DNA from: Triatoma infestans
Lineage: Eukaryota > Arthropoda > Insecta > Hemiptera > Reduviidae
Direction of reading: 5' to 3'
DNA: 64,000 bases
Assembly: GCA_011037195.1 (NCBI GenBank)
Contig: JAAEAF010004290.1
Span: 1-64,000 of the forward strand
Numbering within the stretch: the stretch's first letter is position 1; each line of letters starts with the position of its first letter. Made by a program: the position numbers and the translations under genes. Below the pieces are notes generated by a model. It had not been told where the DNA came from and ran no database searches. It worked only from the letters and a program-made list of their open reading frames with translations. Positions 45,145-55,475 of this stretch are shown here, in pieces.

Positions 45145-45320
45145 TGGGTCCGTAATACTGGATAATATCCGGTATTTTATCCGTCGTAGCATGCATATTG
45201 GTTTTGTTCCTGACCGGTTTCGGATATTCATCCATCGTCAGAGCAAATTCACCAAGTTCGTGTAGAGTGTCCACTTGAACGAAATGTTTCTGTAGAAATG
45301 TTGTTGGTTGTATCTACTTA
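45145..45320 (-). mobile_element. Second-family hammerhead unit K (PLE-like)
   Basis: On the minus strand: CTGACGA, then helix II GGAT..ATCC, GAAA, ACCGGTC (45212-45241). The left tail tggctgggtccgtaatactg, the block ccggtattttatccgtcgta and gcatattggttttgttcc align position by position with the tail and arm of family-1 units (tgggtccgc..; ctttccgtgatagcc). It is thus a diverged relative. The inner flank (gaacgaaatgtttctg, gttggttgtatctac) recurs as a palindrome at 46775-46872. Confidence 0.65.
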
Positions 45321-45329
45321 TTAAGATAA

Positions 45330-45545
45330 AATATCGATTCTACAAAATGGATTTACCATGAGCCCAAAGTATCGTAAAACCACAATCCTATTAAGGAATC
45401 CAACCAGATGCCTGAGAGAGGTCCGTGAAAGACGCAACAATATCTCACTAATAGCCCTAACTGGATCCCCACGATATCTTAGACTAGCGACTGACCCATA
45501 AAGCTTATCCATGCGGTCGAATGCTGTGAAGCTGTCCATGCCGGC
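45330..45545 (-). repeat. Dispersed block 'SFTAF', copy 2
   Basis: The minus-strand frame 45321-45539 (72 codons) begins MDSFTAFDRMDKLYGS and contains RYRGDPVRAISEIL and TSLRHLVGFL. About 75% similar at the DNA level (rough visual estimate) to 46985-47190 on the same strand and more distantly to 26888-27060. I do not recognise the protein family. Retention of an open frame in two copies argues for former coding, but weakly. Confidence 0.5.
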
Positions 45546-46249
45546 AAGCTTGACAGATATATATGTTCAGACCAGTCAGACATTCAACAGCAGGCTTGGA
45601 ACCAATGAAGAGCAGAAAGCCTACATTCTCATTCCCTAAGATTCCCTAAGACTAGAAGTAGGTATATACTAAAAAGAAGAAAGTTCTCCCAATGTTCTAG
45701 AACATTTTAATACCAAATTGGAAATGAAGAATATGAACTCAGCGCCTTCAATGCAGCTTGACTGTCCGAGCAGACCCAAACATGTTTTAAATTGGTGTCT
45801 ACATACCTAATCATCCAAAATACAAAAAAGAATTGTATAAATCTCAGTCTAGAAAACAGTGGTTTATTAATAATAATGCTACTTTATTTGAAAATAATGC
45901 ATAAACAGAAAAATAGATAAACTTTACTAAGTGCATAAGCCATGGCTAATGCACTATCTAGTTTGGGTATTTCAGAGTTTGGGTATTAAATACATGGTAA
46001 AAAACAAATTGTTCCTCAGAAAACCCAAAAGTGATACCCAAAAGTGATAACCAAAAAATAAGCGTTATAGCTATAAAATATACAAACAAAAAACTAAAAA
46101 AATTACTAAACTAAAAAGAGATAGTGAATTATAAATCAATAATAATTAAACTCCTTAATGAGGCTGAACCTATACCTGGCTTGCCTGGCATAAATAATCA
46201 GTTTGGTGCAAATATAATATATATTACATAAAGAATCTATTACGAATTG
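45546..46249. other. AT-rich spacer
   Basis: No gene recognised. A short local duplication attccctaagattccctaag is visible near 45638-45660. Confidence 0.5.
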
Positions 46250-46710
46250 AACAGAAACAAATTTTCGCACTCAAGCATCTCAATCGAAATTCGGATAAGA
46301 TAGGTAGGGCACTCACGTAGAAAATGGTCCTCTCTGGCATTTATATTGCACTTTGCATATTTTTCCTTGTATTCTACTTTATCAATCCATGGTACATAAT
46401 TGAAATAAATTAATTCATTTCTCAGTTTAGAGGCACCTTTAGGTCTGATAGTTTTAGTTGGGTATTAGAGTCAACATGAAATATAGTCTTGTACAAAACG
46501 CTCAGAGTTCATAGCACAATTCACAGACTCTTTGCAAAAGCTCCGAAAATTGAGATTCCCATCTCGATACAAACTATCGAGAGAGAAATCAGAAGTCAAG
46601 GAGGAGTTTTGGGCTAAGTTAGACCGTTCTTTGAAACAAAGTATATTTTTGCTTCCAATTTCGCAGGCTACAATTTTGGTAAAGCTATTATAGATCGCAG
46701 ACAAGATCTT
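46250..46710 (-). pseudogene. LINE ORF2 C-terminal fragment
   Basis: The minus-strand frame 46471-46704 runs into further minus-strand frames containing GASKLRNELIYFNYVPW (about 46390-46440) and KCNINAREDHFLRECPTYL (about 46290-46350). The C...C..(E)DHFL..CP pattern matches the cysteine-histidine tail after the RT in several LINE clades. The first cysteine pair is altered. RT sequence is absent. Confidence 0.5.
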
Positions 46711-46774
46711 TAAACAAACAGTGGTTCATTTCCAGGACATTTCTTTGGCTTGATATAGACAGCAGCTACTAAGA

Positions 46775-46872
46775 CTCACTTCAACGAAATGTTTCTGAAG
46801 ACTCACCCTTGTTGGTTGTATCATAATAAGTAGATACAACCAACAAGTGTGAGTCAACAGAAATATTTCGTT
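46775..46872. repeat. Short palindrome, ~48-bp arms
   Basis: cacttcaacgaaatgtttct..ttgttggttgtatc is followed, after about 10 bp, by its reverse complement gatacaaccaacaag..atttcgttgaagtg. The same arm sequence occurs singly at 45272-45318 inside unit K, so this is probably the inner hairpin of a second-family unit. Confidence 0.8.
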
Positions 46873-46980
46873 GAAGTGAACACTCTACACGAACTTGGTG
46901 AATTTGCTCTGAAGATGGATGAATATCCGAAACCGGTCAGGAACAAAACCAATATGCATGCTACGGCGGATAAAATACCG
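46873..46980 (+). mobile_element. Second-family hammerhead arm L (PLE-like)
   Basis: The forward core at 46909-46938 has CTGAAGA, GGAT..ATCC, GAAA and ACCGGTC. It is followed by aggaacaaaaccaatatgca and ggcggataaaataccg, matching unit K in reverse. With the palindrome at 46775-46872 this may be one unit whose left arm is lost. It joins directly to block copy 3. Confidence 0.65.
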
Positions 46981-46984
46981 AATC

Positions 46985-47190
46985 TACAAAATAGATTTGC
47001 CATGAGCCCAAAGTATCGATAAACCACAATGCCCAGTAAGGAATCCAACCAGATGCCAGAGAGAGGTCCGTAAAAGAAACAACACATCTCACTAATAGCC
47101 CTAACTGCATCCCCATAATATCTTAGACCAGCGAATGATCCATTAATCTTATCCATAGGGTTGAATGTTGTGAAGCTGTTTATGTCAACT
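46985..47190 (-). repeat. Dispersed block 'SFTAF', copy 3
   Basis: The minus-strand frame 46854-47156 covers a diverged version of copy 2: LRYYGDAVRAISEM and YRYFGLMANLFCR. Both copies share the junction tctacaaaat(g/a)gattt immediately next to the ribozyme-family sequence, although the ribozyme arm points the opposite way in the two places. Confidence 0.5.
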
Positions 47191-47289
47191 ATTAATTCTC
47201 AACCTGAGATAACTACTAGGTATCATATCAGACGGGCCCAATGCTTTTCAGGTAATAAGGCACTTTAGAGTAAAGTTTAACGCTACCGT

Positions 47290-47510
47290 TCCCTAAGAAA
47301 CTCCGAATAATCAACATTTCCAGCAAAATGTTTCAAATAAAAGTAAAGGTACAGTTAGGTAGGATGTAGGTAGTATACGAAGTTTAAAGAAAATCTTTTG
47401 AGGCCGTTTACGATAAAATCGCGAAAAACTGAATAAAAAACATTCAATAAGTCGTATCTTTACCGTTACATGGATTTTGCCCGAAATTTTTGGTCAGATG
47501 CGATGACATA
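47290..47510 (+). repeat. Unclassified dispersed repeat, copy 4
   Basis: gttccctaagaaactccg, caaaatgtttcaaataaaag, cgaagtttaaagaaaatc, gataaaatcgcgaaaaactg and catggattttgcccgaaatt occur in the same order as at 7110 and 14260. This is the cleanest copy. The rest of 47190-48040 is unassigned. Confidence 0.6.
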
Positions 47511-48039
47511 AAGAATAATATAAATGTACTTCCTGTGATTTCCACGCCTGTGAAGACCACGCTAAATACAATTCTTTTTGTACTCACGTATTCTACTCAA
47601 TTTCGAAAATTTGATCCGATCACAATACTTCCTTCTCACTGAGAGTAAGGGAAAGTAAAAAAAGCTCTTAGTTCAATCAAGTAACAGATCTTTTAATGGA
47701 TAAGGAAGGCATATTATCAATAGAAATTGGCAAAAGAATTTGAATGGTACAAAACATAATTGTATGATAAATGCCCTTCACTCAAGCTAAAACATCCTAG
47801 CCAGTCAAAGATATTAATTTATAAAATAATTTTCAAGAGCGTAATTATTAATGGATCCAGTGACGGCGGCGAGTCACAGTGAACAATATGGGCGATGCAT
47901 ATAGGCGCCATAGTAAAGGCGCCAAAGATTTCAGGTATGCTTAGTAGCACAGAAATGCTTAACAAATAGAGAAAATAAAAATATTATACATTATTTACAT
48001 TAATATAAATTACGTTGCAATGGCATTAACATACAATTA

Positions 48040-48835
48040 CGGATGCCTAATGGCGTGGGACCTAAGCCTATATGGCTTTTATCCCCTCCGATGCCCCCCC
48101 CCACAAATCATCCCCTTAAATAATCTCCCCCCGTAGCTTACCAGTCAGTCTACAATATCCCAAGATATCCTTGAACTCCAACTCGCTCAGGCAATCCTGC
48201 GAGAGTGGTACCCTTCCAAATACGCTAAACCTAGTACAGCGAAACGGGAACACTGACATAAATAGTTACACCGTTTCCCTGACTCCGTCGTCGCAATTCT
48301 GACAAATGAGACTAAACGTCTTCCCAATGTTAACAAGTGACTAGACACCCAGTGACTAGACCTGTCCTACTGAGGGACAGAAGGTACTTCGAAACTCCCT
48401 GCTTAATTCCTTTTAGCTTGGAGGCACCCCTGCGTGTCCCCCCAGCATTTCTCCAAGACTCTCGTCTCCCAAAGTCTAATCTGTTTGTCGCAAACCATTT
48501 TTGTTACGGCAAGGGCTGGTTCACGACCACAAAATGGTAATGATGATCCCTCCCTAGTCAACTGATCCGCCCTCTCATTGCCCTCTATTCCCGCATATCC
48601 AGGTATCCAATAGAGACCCTTCTTACCCCTCCGAGCCAAAGCCTTAAGCCTTCTCCTACATTCTCTCACTAGTTTCGAGCTCCACCATGGCTTGCTCAAA
48701 GCCCTCAGAGCGGCCTGACTATCAGAGAAAATCCGCACCTCTTTGATCTCTCCCTGCCACTCTCCCACAAGGCGGCAGCATTCAATGATGCCCACCATCT
48801 CGGACTGGAAGACAGTGGCCAAACCACCCACATAT
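48040..48835 (-). pseudogene. LINE RNase H domain and C-terminus
   Basis: The minus-strand frame 48403-48831 (142 codons) is an RNase H domain: TVFQSEMVGI (catalytic Glu), then VRIFSDSQAALRALS (catalytic Asp) and WIPGYAGIEGNERADQL (last catalytic Asp). The first catalytic Asp is missing because the frame is truncated near 48835. RNase H occurs in I-clade-type LINEs. Downstream to about 48040 the minus strand has the family's post-RNase H tail, frameshifted. The domain is open and most active-site residues remain, so the insertion may be fairly young. Confidence 0.82.
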
Positions 48836-48903
48836 TTGTTTAAATATTAAATATATTTTATGCATTTGTCTTAACAAATTAACAATAATTATTTGTCATT
48901 GTA

Positions 48904-49150
48904 GTCCTCCACGCGTTGTCTAGTGGCTAACGCACTCGCATTGGTGCAGAATTCAGGGTTCGATTCCCGTGAGGGGAAAATCGGTGTTGACTGAGCATTA
49001 TAAAAAAAAACTGGGTAGCTAAAGTTGGTAGCGCACCAAGGTAGTGAAGGTCAAAACTAAACGGCGAAGGAACCGCAGCGTACGCCCAACCCCCCCAACC
49101 CCCAAATCGCCTTGGCCGTTCATGGGCTGCTGCGCCATAGTTTATTTTTT
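48904..49150 (+). repeat. Second tRNA-derived SINE family
   Basis: tRNA-like head: A box tctagtggctaacgcactcg (48921-48940) and B box gggttcgattccc (48957-48969). The body differs from the other SINE family: gaaaatcggtgttgactgag, then ctgggtagctaaagttgg, and ends ccgttcatgggctgctgcgc. It is a single copy in this window. A decayed tRNA gene is an alternative, but the long unrelated body favours a SINE. Confidence 0.6.
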
Positions 49151-49486
49151 GTCATTATTCCTTAAGATCTTATTTTATTCTATATCCTAGTTCTAACAAA
49201 TAAATAGTTTAGTGTAAACAAGTAAAAGTTTCTGGTCTTACGTGAATCAGTTACTGTTTGAATTAGAGGGTGACGGGATTTGAAATTGCTTAAATTTTGT
49301 CCAAACTCGCATTTATATATTGCAAACAAGATCTGCAGCAGTCTCTGACTATATCTAAACTTCTACAGTCTAAATTGAAAATTATTGAAGTCTATTTGGG
49401 TTCTACAACTTACAAGACAGACTTTCAAAACTTGTCTATATATTATATCAATAGAGCCAGATATTTTGGAATAACTTGATTATATG

Positions 49487-49583
49487 ACTATATAATGGGA
49501 TTTGAATCTCTAAAGATTCATAGGATCCAATGATAGAAGAATCTACCTAGTTACTCGCTACCTGGGCCAGACTAAGGTGAGAG

Positions 49584-49623
<40 letters not shown>

Positions 49624-49880
49624 TCCGAGCTATCCCTGTAGGAGGACAGTTTTATAACAATTTACGGCCCCAGTTATTAACCAGTCAGCAACCTACTACC
49701 TTCTCATCACTCAGCCAGTCTGCCTCTATATATATCTCTCGCTATCTAACTTGTACATACTTGTTAAGTCCTTACAGTTTGTGTGTTCTCTCATTATTCA
49801 GTGTTCAGCTTAATTTCTAGTTAATTTCTCTACAACCCAATCACTAAAATTCTCTCTTCTTCTCATAGCCATTATAATTA
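49487..49880 (+). repeat. Probable solo LTR, copy 2
   Basis: Partner of 15061-15441. The TATA-box region has expanded into a TA microsatellite (about 49586-49621). Shared downstream blocks: agtcagcaacctactacc, agccagtctgcctctatata, ctctcgctatctaacttg and agtgttcagcttaatttcta. It abuts the outer edge of the large inverted duplication (49911). The short frame 49297-49479 upstream is unassigned. Confidence 0.55.
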
Positions 49881-50719
49881 TATGATATTATTCGGGAATT
49901 TAAAAAAAAATCGGCTGCTAAAATGCTAAGAATCTCTGTAGGTGTGGTCTGGGAATCTTGTTTATTACATACTATCTGTTAAGGTTTCCGCAAATCGTTC
50001 AAAACATTCGCCGTGAAGCCTTAGGAATTGCGAGCTGGTTACTGTCAAAAGGGAATGGACTGTATTGGAAAATAAGGGCCAACCAACCATTAGTCACAGA
50101 ATTACATTTCATTTTGTTAAATTTCAATAATCAATACATATAATAGACTTTTCGAAAGATAGAAATGAATTTTTTTTCATCGGTACAAAGGTATATATGA
50201 CGTCATTACCTTTTTTTCCGGATCCAATTCGAAGTACCTAATCAATTCAATATTTTAATGTTGGTACCTGTGGCTCGTGCCGGCCGGCATATAATGAAGT
50301 TATATTTGCCTGTAGAATGAGCTGGAAGAGTATAAAGCGACGGGGCGCTTGGTAGCGGCTGGGCGCTAAATGGGCGTCCTGGTAAACGTACTGATGACGG
50401 AAATTTCTCTGATGGGCGGTAAGACCGCAGAGAGATCGAAACTAATCAAATAATGATAACGAATTTTTCCAGCTGAGCTGCCGATAGACAAAAAATAGAT
50501 AAGTAATCTAGTACAACTTGGAAAAGACTGACTGTAGCTCCGCTAAACTTCAAACGCCCAAGGTCCTCTTGTTTGATGTAGTACACAGCAGTAGTGGGGA
50601 TTGTTTATATTGCATCAAACATGATATTTACAAATTATTATTACTCTAAATTAATCGAGGCTTTAACAATGTCATTAAACGATTTCAGCATTTGATCCGC
50701 CGTCACTGGGTAAGCACTA

Positions 50720-50905
50720 CACAACTATCTTGAATTCTTCATATCCAATTTGATGCGAATGAGAGCTGCCACAACTCCAGAATTTAAACTTTTTTTGTTT
50801 TTGTTTTGATATCCATTAAGCATAGAGAAAATTCTCTCTACACCAGCATTCGATTGAGGCAACGATAAAAAAATTAATTCCACTTTTCCAATATGCCTAA
50901 ACATT
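50720..50905 (-). pseudogene. hAT transposase C-terminal (hATC) remnant, left arm
   Basis: Minus-strand equivalent of 55268-55470. The DNA corresponding to QSNAGV..IFSM is visible as complement at about 50835-50860, with local frameshifts. It covers only the C-terminal dimerisation domain; the catalytic region is absent. Confidence 0.65.
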
Positions 50906-51388
50906 AACCTACTCCATGCGTCTATGTTGCAATATCACTTACTCATGCTCATAATCAAACAGGGATGTCCAAGCAGAAAAAAAAATTGAATTTAAAAAAA
51001 TTAATTTGTGCAGTTAAAGTACAGTGAATATTCCCTAAGTTTTAATATTTTCAAAGAATAATCCCTCCATCCTTTTAATACCTTAAATCTTCCTACAATA
51101 GGGGATTTTCCCCTACACCTGGCAACACTGATTAAGTGTTTCTAACGGCAATTAATACTGCAGCAAATTACAATAGAAAATCGACTTTTAATGTACTGTT
51201 TTCTATTTAATTCTTAAGTTTAGCTGCATTTTCTATTAATTTTATGCATAATTTTACAAAAAAATAAAATAACGATCTGGTAGCCAGTCTTTTTATTGTT
51301 TCGGCAATTCCTTTGTTCACTTTTGACAAAAAAAAGAAAAATACCTACTCTCTAAATTTGTGTTGAATTCACAAAAGTATATTAAAGT

Positions 51389-51735
51389 CTCAGAGATAAT
51401 TTTCCATGATATCCGGTTTCTATTCGTGATTATCGAACGGTTGTTTTTGGGCCGTTCACCCATCGTCAGGATGTTTTGTCATAAAACAGTGTGATAACAT
51501 TAGGCTTGCACAAAGCAGATTTAGTTTATACATTGGGTTCTTAAAGTGCTTTGTAAAAAACCTAATCTACAACTAAATTTGCTCTGTGCAATGCTTATGT
51601 TATTACATTATTTTTCCCAAAACATCCTGATGATGAACGCCCGAAACCTGTCGATAAAACCAAGAAAAGACACAGGCTATCACGGGATCTCTGATACTTT
51701 CCAGCTCTGTGGACCCAATCTCATCAACTAAATTT
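51389..51735. mobile_element. Inverted-arm hammerhead unit H (PLE-like, left arm of the large duplication)
   Basis: The reverse core (about 51430-51474) has a damaged helix II; the forward core (51625-51655) has CATC, CTGATGA, a shortened helix II, GAAACCTGTC and GATA. Inner arms share the ttaaagtgctttgtaaaa block with unit G. The right tail gctctgtggacccaatctca ends near 51728. It is duplicated as unit I, so it was inserted before the large inverted duplication formed. Confidence 0.75.
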
Positions 51736-51787
51736 AAGTTATTTGTAACTAAATTAAAGGTTGTTTTAATCAACAAAAAATGATAAT

Positions 51788-53085
51788 TCAATCAAAATTG
51801 ATAAATAATTCATTGGCAATGTTAATAAAAGCCAAGTGTCTGCCAAATCTTTTTCTCCCCTCCTCTATGTTGGTACCAGCTGATTTATCAGTAGGAATAG
51901 GCTTTAGATTAAATGATTTTTTTTTCCCCCGTTTTGAGCGTCTAAATTTCGAGACCTGAACCTGTGAGGGATCTGGTAACGCAGGAAACTCTTCCTCAGT
52001 GAGCCCCTCAAACCTGTTACTTTTGGCGATTTCTAAAAAGGAGTCTCCAACAAATGTTGAGTCATACATTGTTTTTCCTTAGCTTTTTTTTTATTTTCCT
52101 CTATGTATTTTGGGCATTAAAGCATCTGTTGCAAGGTGATTCCCACGGCAGTTAATGCACTCTATTTTCTCCATATTACACTGATCTGCGTGGTGCAGCC
52201 CCGTGCATGCTGCACCTGTCTGTCCTCTACACTGGATGCTTGAATGTCCATATCGGAGACAATTCATACATGGTCTGCTATGAGGTACATAAAGCTCTAC
52301 TCTGAACCTCGTCCCATACAAAGTGACATGCCTCGGAAGTTTCTGACTATCGAAAGTCAAGAAACAAGTTTCAAGAGGCCTATTTTCGGTTCTTTTGTAT
52401 ACTCTTTCTACCTTTAACACCGAAATTTCACTTCGAAAGTGGTGCAAATTTCCTCCTCTGAAAAGGATACTTCCATCCCTCTAATGACGCCCTTCGAATA
52501 GATACGACATTCTAGAACATAAGCCCTCTAGTTTCGCTTTTCCAAACCCCTGTGATTAATAAAATAGTTAGCCGCTTCAGATGTTTCAATTATAATTTTC
52601 ATTCGGTTCTTTCCCCACAGCTCTAATATCCACTATATCATTTGAATAGCTGTTGTCCTCTTTATAAATCCATTTACCGAATGTGACTCGATGGATGTTG
52701 CCCACATTACCGTCCCGGCCTTCTACGTGTAGAATGAAGGGACCTTTATCCGTAGGCTTATAGAAACCAGTCGAGTTCACACCACCTGTTTCAATAGATA
52801 CCTCATTGCTAATTTTATTATTATCACTGTTATTAATAGTATCCTGAATATTCGCTATCCAATCCTTGCTTTTCACCACTTTCGCCCGCGCATATTCAGA
52901 CGCTTATTCTCACGAGCCAGCGATCGCTTGTGGCCTTTCCAGGATTTATCATTATTATTATTATTAACCTCATTACTAGTGTTACTATCCTTAATAATAT
53001 CTTCCGAATACTTATCTTTTATGTCAGCCGGTGGTCCTCTATCATGAGGTAGGCCTCCATTGCGCTCTTCCATCACCAATCCTGC
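51788..53085 (-). pseudogene. LINE ORF1 (zinc-knuckle, gag-like), frameshifted
   Basis: Four minus-strand frames in order: 52873-53079 (polar, N-rich start), 52586-52879 (FILHVEGRDGNVGNIHRVTF), 52091-52447 (RPCMNCLRYGHSSIQCRG, an intact C-x2-C-x4-H-x4-C knuckle, then CINCRGNHLATDA, a degraded knuckle) and 51788-52069 (basic, FRRSKRGKKK). This matches ORF1 nucleic-acid-binding proteins of Jockey-like LINEs. Frameshifts or stops at about 52880, 52560 and 52080 separate the parts. No ORF2 follows; unit H lies next. Confidence 0.75.
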
Positions 53086-53089
53086 TGTA

Positions 53090-53608
53090 TTGTGTTGTTC
53101 TGTTTTCTCCTTTTTTTTTTTTTTTTTTTTTTGTTTATTTTCCCCAATAATCTAAAATTTTCTTCTCTATCAGTTCATTACCCCCCCCCCGCCCCACCAG
53201 CACAAACTTACTAAAATTAGTAATTACTACTTTTCTAGACCCCATAAAATTACAATTTTTTGGGAGCCCTCTATATTATACTATTTTAACTTGTTACCCT
53301 ATAAACGCGAATGATTTATCAAAGTACTGCCATTGTTAATCAAAATAAAAAAAAATAAAATAATATTATAATTGCAGTTAGAGCAAAATGTAGTTGCAAA
53401 TATAAATTATAAAGCTTTATTCGACTAAAATAGTGTAGTTGAAACTCGTAACCAACTGGAATTGAGAAAATGGAGTTAAAATTTGTAAATTTGTATGCAG
53501 ATATACCTAGGAAAAAAGAACCATTAAACGATATTCGGTAACCCAAAAATAGTTGTAAATAAATATTTAAACTTAGTGAATTGAACTTTTCTGATTTTCA
53601 TTATTGAC
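53090..53608. other. Spacer of the large inverted duplication, non-coding part
   Basis: Contains a T run at 53108-53132, a C run near 53180-53190, and AT-rich DNA. This unpaired part lies upstream of the ORF1 start on the minus strand, so it may be LINE 5' UTR or older flank. Confidence 0.4.
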
Positions 53609-54391
53609 TCAATGTATGACTCAACTTTTGTTGGAGACTCCTTTTTAGCGAAACTAGAGGGCTTATTTTCTAGAATGTCGTATCTATTCGAAGGGCGTCA
53701 TTAGAGGGATGGAAGTATCCTTTGGAAATTTGCACCACCTTCGAAGTGAAATTTCGGTGATAAAGGTAGAAAGAGTAAACAAAAGAACCGAAAATAGGCC
53801 TCTTGAAACTTGTTTCTTAACTTTCGATAGTCAGAAACTTCCGAGGCATGTCACTTTGTATGGGACGAGGTTCAGAGTAGAGCTTTATGTACCTCATAGC
53901 AGACCATGTATGAATTGTCTCCGATATGGACATTCAAGCATCCAATGTAGAGGACAGACAGGTGCAGTAAATGCACGGGGCTGCACCACGCAGATCAGTG
54001 TAATATGGAGAAAATAGAGTGCATTAACTGCCGTGGGAATCACCTTGCAACAGATGCTTTAATGCCCAAAATACATAGAGGAAAATAAAGAAAAGCTAAG
54101 GAAAAAGCAATGTAGACTCAACTTTTGTTGGAGACTCCTTTTTAGAAATCGCCAAAAGTAACAGGTTTGAGGGGCTCACTGAGGAAGAGTATCCTGCGTT
54201 ACCAGGTCCCTCACAGGTTCAGGTCTCGAAATTTAGACGCTCAAAACGGGGGCAAAAAAAAATCATTTAATCTAAAGCCTATTCCTACTGATAAATCAGC
54301 TGGTACCAACATAGCGGAGGAGAGAAAAAGATTTGGCAGACACTTGGCTTTTATTAACTTTGCCAATGAATTATTTATCAATTTTGATTGA
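53609..54391 (+). pseudogene. LINE ORF1 C-terminal half, right-arm copy
   Basis: Inverted copy of 51788-52535 on the plus strand. Frame 53709-54017 keeps the knuckle RPCMNCLRYGHSSIQCRG; frame 54167-54391 keeps the basic tail (GGKKKSFNLKPIPTDKS). The first 40 bp (53609-53648) duplicate the segment at 54117-54155 (gactcaacttttgttggaga..), out of order relative to the left arm. Confidence 0.8.
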
Positions 54392-54439
54392 ATTATCATT
54401 TTTTGTTGATTAAAACAACCTTTAATTTAGTTACAAATA

Positions 54440-54790
54440 ACTTAAATTTAGTTGATGAAATTGGGTCCACAGAGCTGGAAAGTATCAGAGATCCCGTGAT
54501 AGCCTGTGTCTTTTCTTGATTTTATCGACAGATTTCGGGCGTTCATCATCAGGATGTTTTGTCAAAAATAATGTAATAACATAAGCATTGCACAGAGCAA
54601 ATTTAGATGTAGATTAGGTTTTTTACAAAGCACTTTAAGAATCCAATGTATAAACTAAATCTACTTTGTACAAGCCTAATGTTATCACACTGTTTTATGA
54701 CAAAACATCCTGATGATGGGTGAACGGCCAAAAAGAAAAACCGGTCGATGATCACGAATAGAAACCGGATATCATGGAAAATTATCTCTG
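54440..54790. mobile_element. Inverted-arm hammerhead unit I (PLE-like, right arm of the large duplication)
   Basis: Reverse complement of unit H. The forward core at 54707-54755 has CATC, CTGATGA and GGGT/GGCC, then an insertion of A-rich bases before AAACCGGTC and GATG. The reverse core (54526-54560) lacks part of helix II. The tail is at the left (gggtccacagagctgg). Confidence 0.75.
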
Positions 54791-55267
54791 AGACTTTAAT
54801 ATACTTTTGTGATTTCAACACAAATTTAGAGAGTAGGTATTTTTCTTTTTTTTTTGTAAAAAGTGAACAAAAGAATTGCCGAAACAATAAAAAAAGACTG
54901 GCTACCAGATCGTTATTTTATTTTTTTGTAAAATTATGCGTAAAATTAATAGAAAATGCAGCTAAACTTAAGAAATAAATAGAAAACAGTAAATTAAAAG
55001 TTGATTTTTATCGTAATTTGTTGCAGTATCAATTGTCGTTAAAAACATTTAATCAGTGTTGCCAGGTGTAGGGGAAAATCCTTATTGTAGGGATATTTAA
55101 GGTACTAAAGGGACTAAGGGATTATTCTTTGAAAATGATTAAAACTTAGGGAATATTCATAGTACTTTAACTGCACCAATTAATTTTTTTAAATTCAATT
55201 TTTTTTTCTGCTTGGACATCCCTGTTTGATTACGAGCATGCGTAAGTGATATTGCAACATAGACGCA

Positions 55268-55475
55268 TGAAGTGGGTCAATGTTTAGGCATATTGGAAAA
55301 GTGGGATTAATTTGTTTGTGGTTGCCACAATCGAATGCTGGTGTAGACAGAATTTTCTCCATGTTTAATGATATCAAAACAAAAACAAAAAAAAAGTTTA
55401 AATTCTGGAGTTGTGGCAGCTCTCATTCGCATCAAATTGTATATGAAGAATTCAAGAAAGTTGTGTAGTGCTTAC
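55268..55475 (+). pseudogene. hAT transposase C-terminal (hATC) remnant, right arm
   Basis: The plus-strand frame 55280-55468 reads HIGKVGLICLWLPQSNAGVD then RIFSMFNDIKTKTKK. The LPxSNAxVERxFS-like core, usually followed by N.IK(T/N)..R, is the hallmark of the hAT C-terminal dimerisation domain. It ends in a stop at 55468, followed 16 bp later by cagtgacggcgg, a CAGNG-type sequence. Confidence 0.7.
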
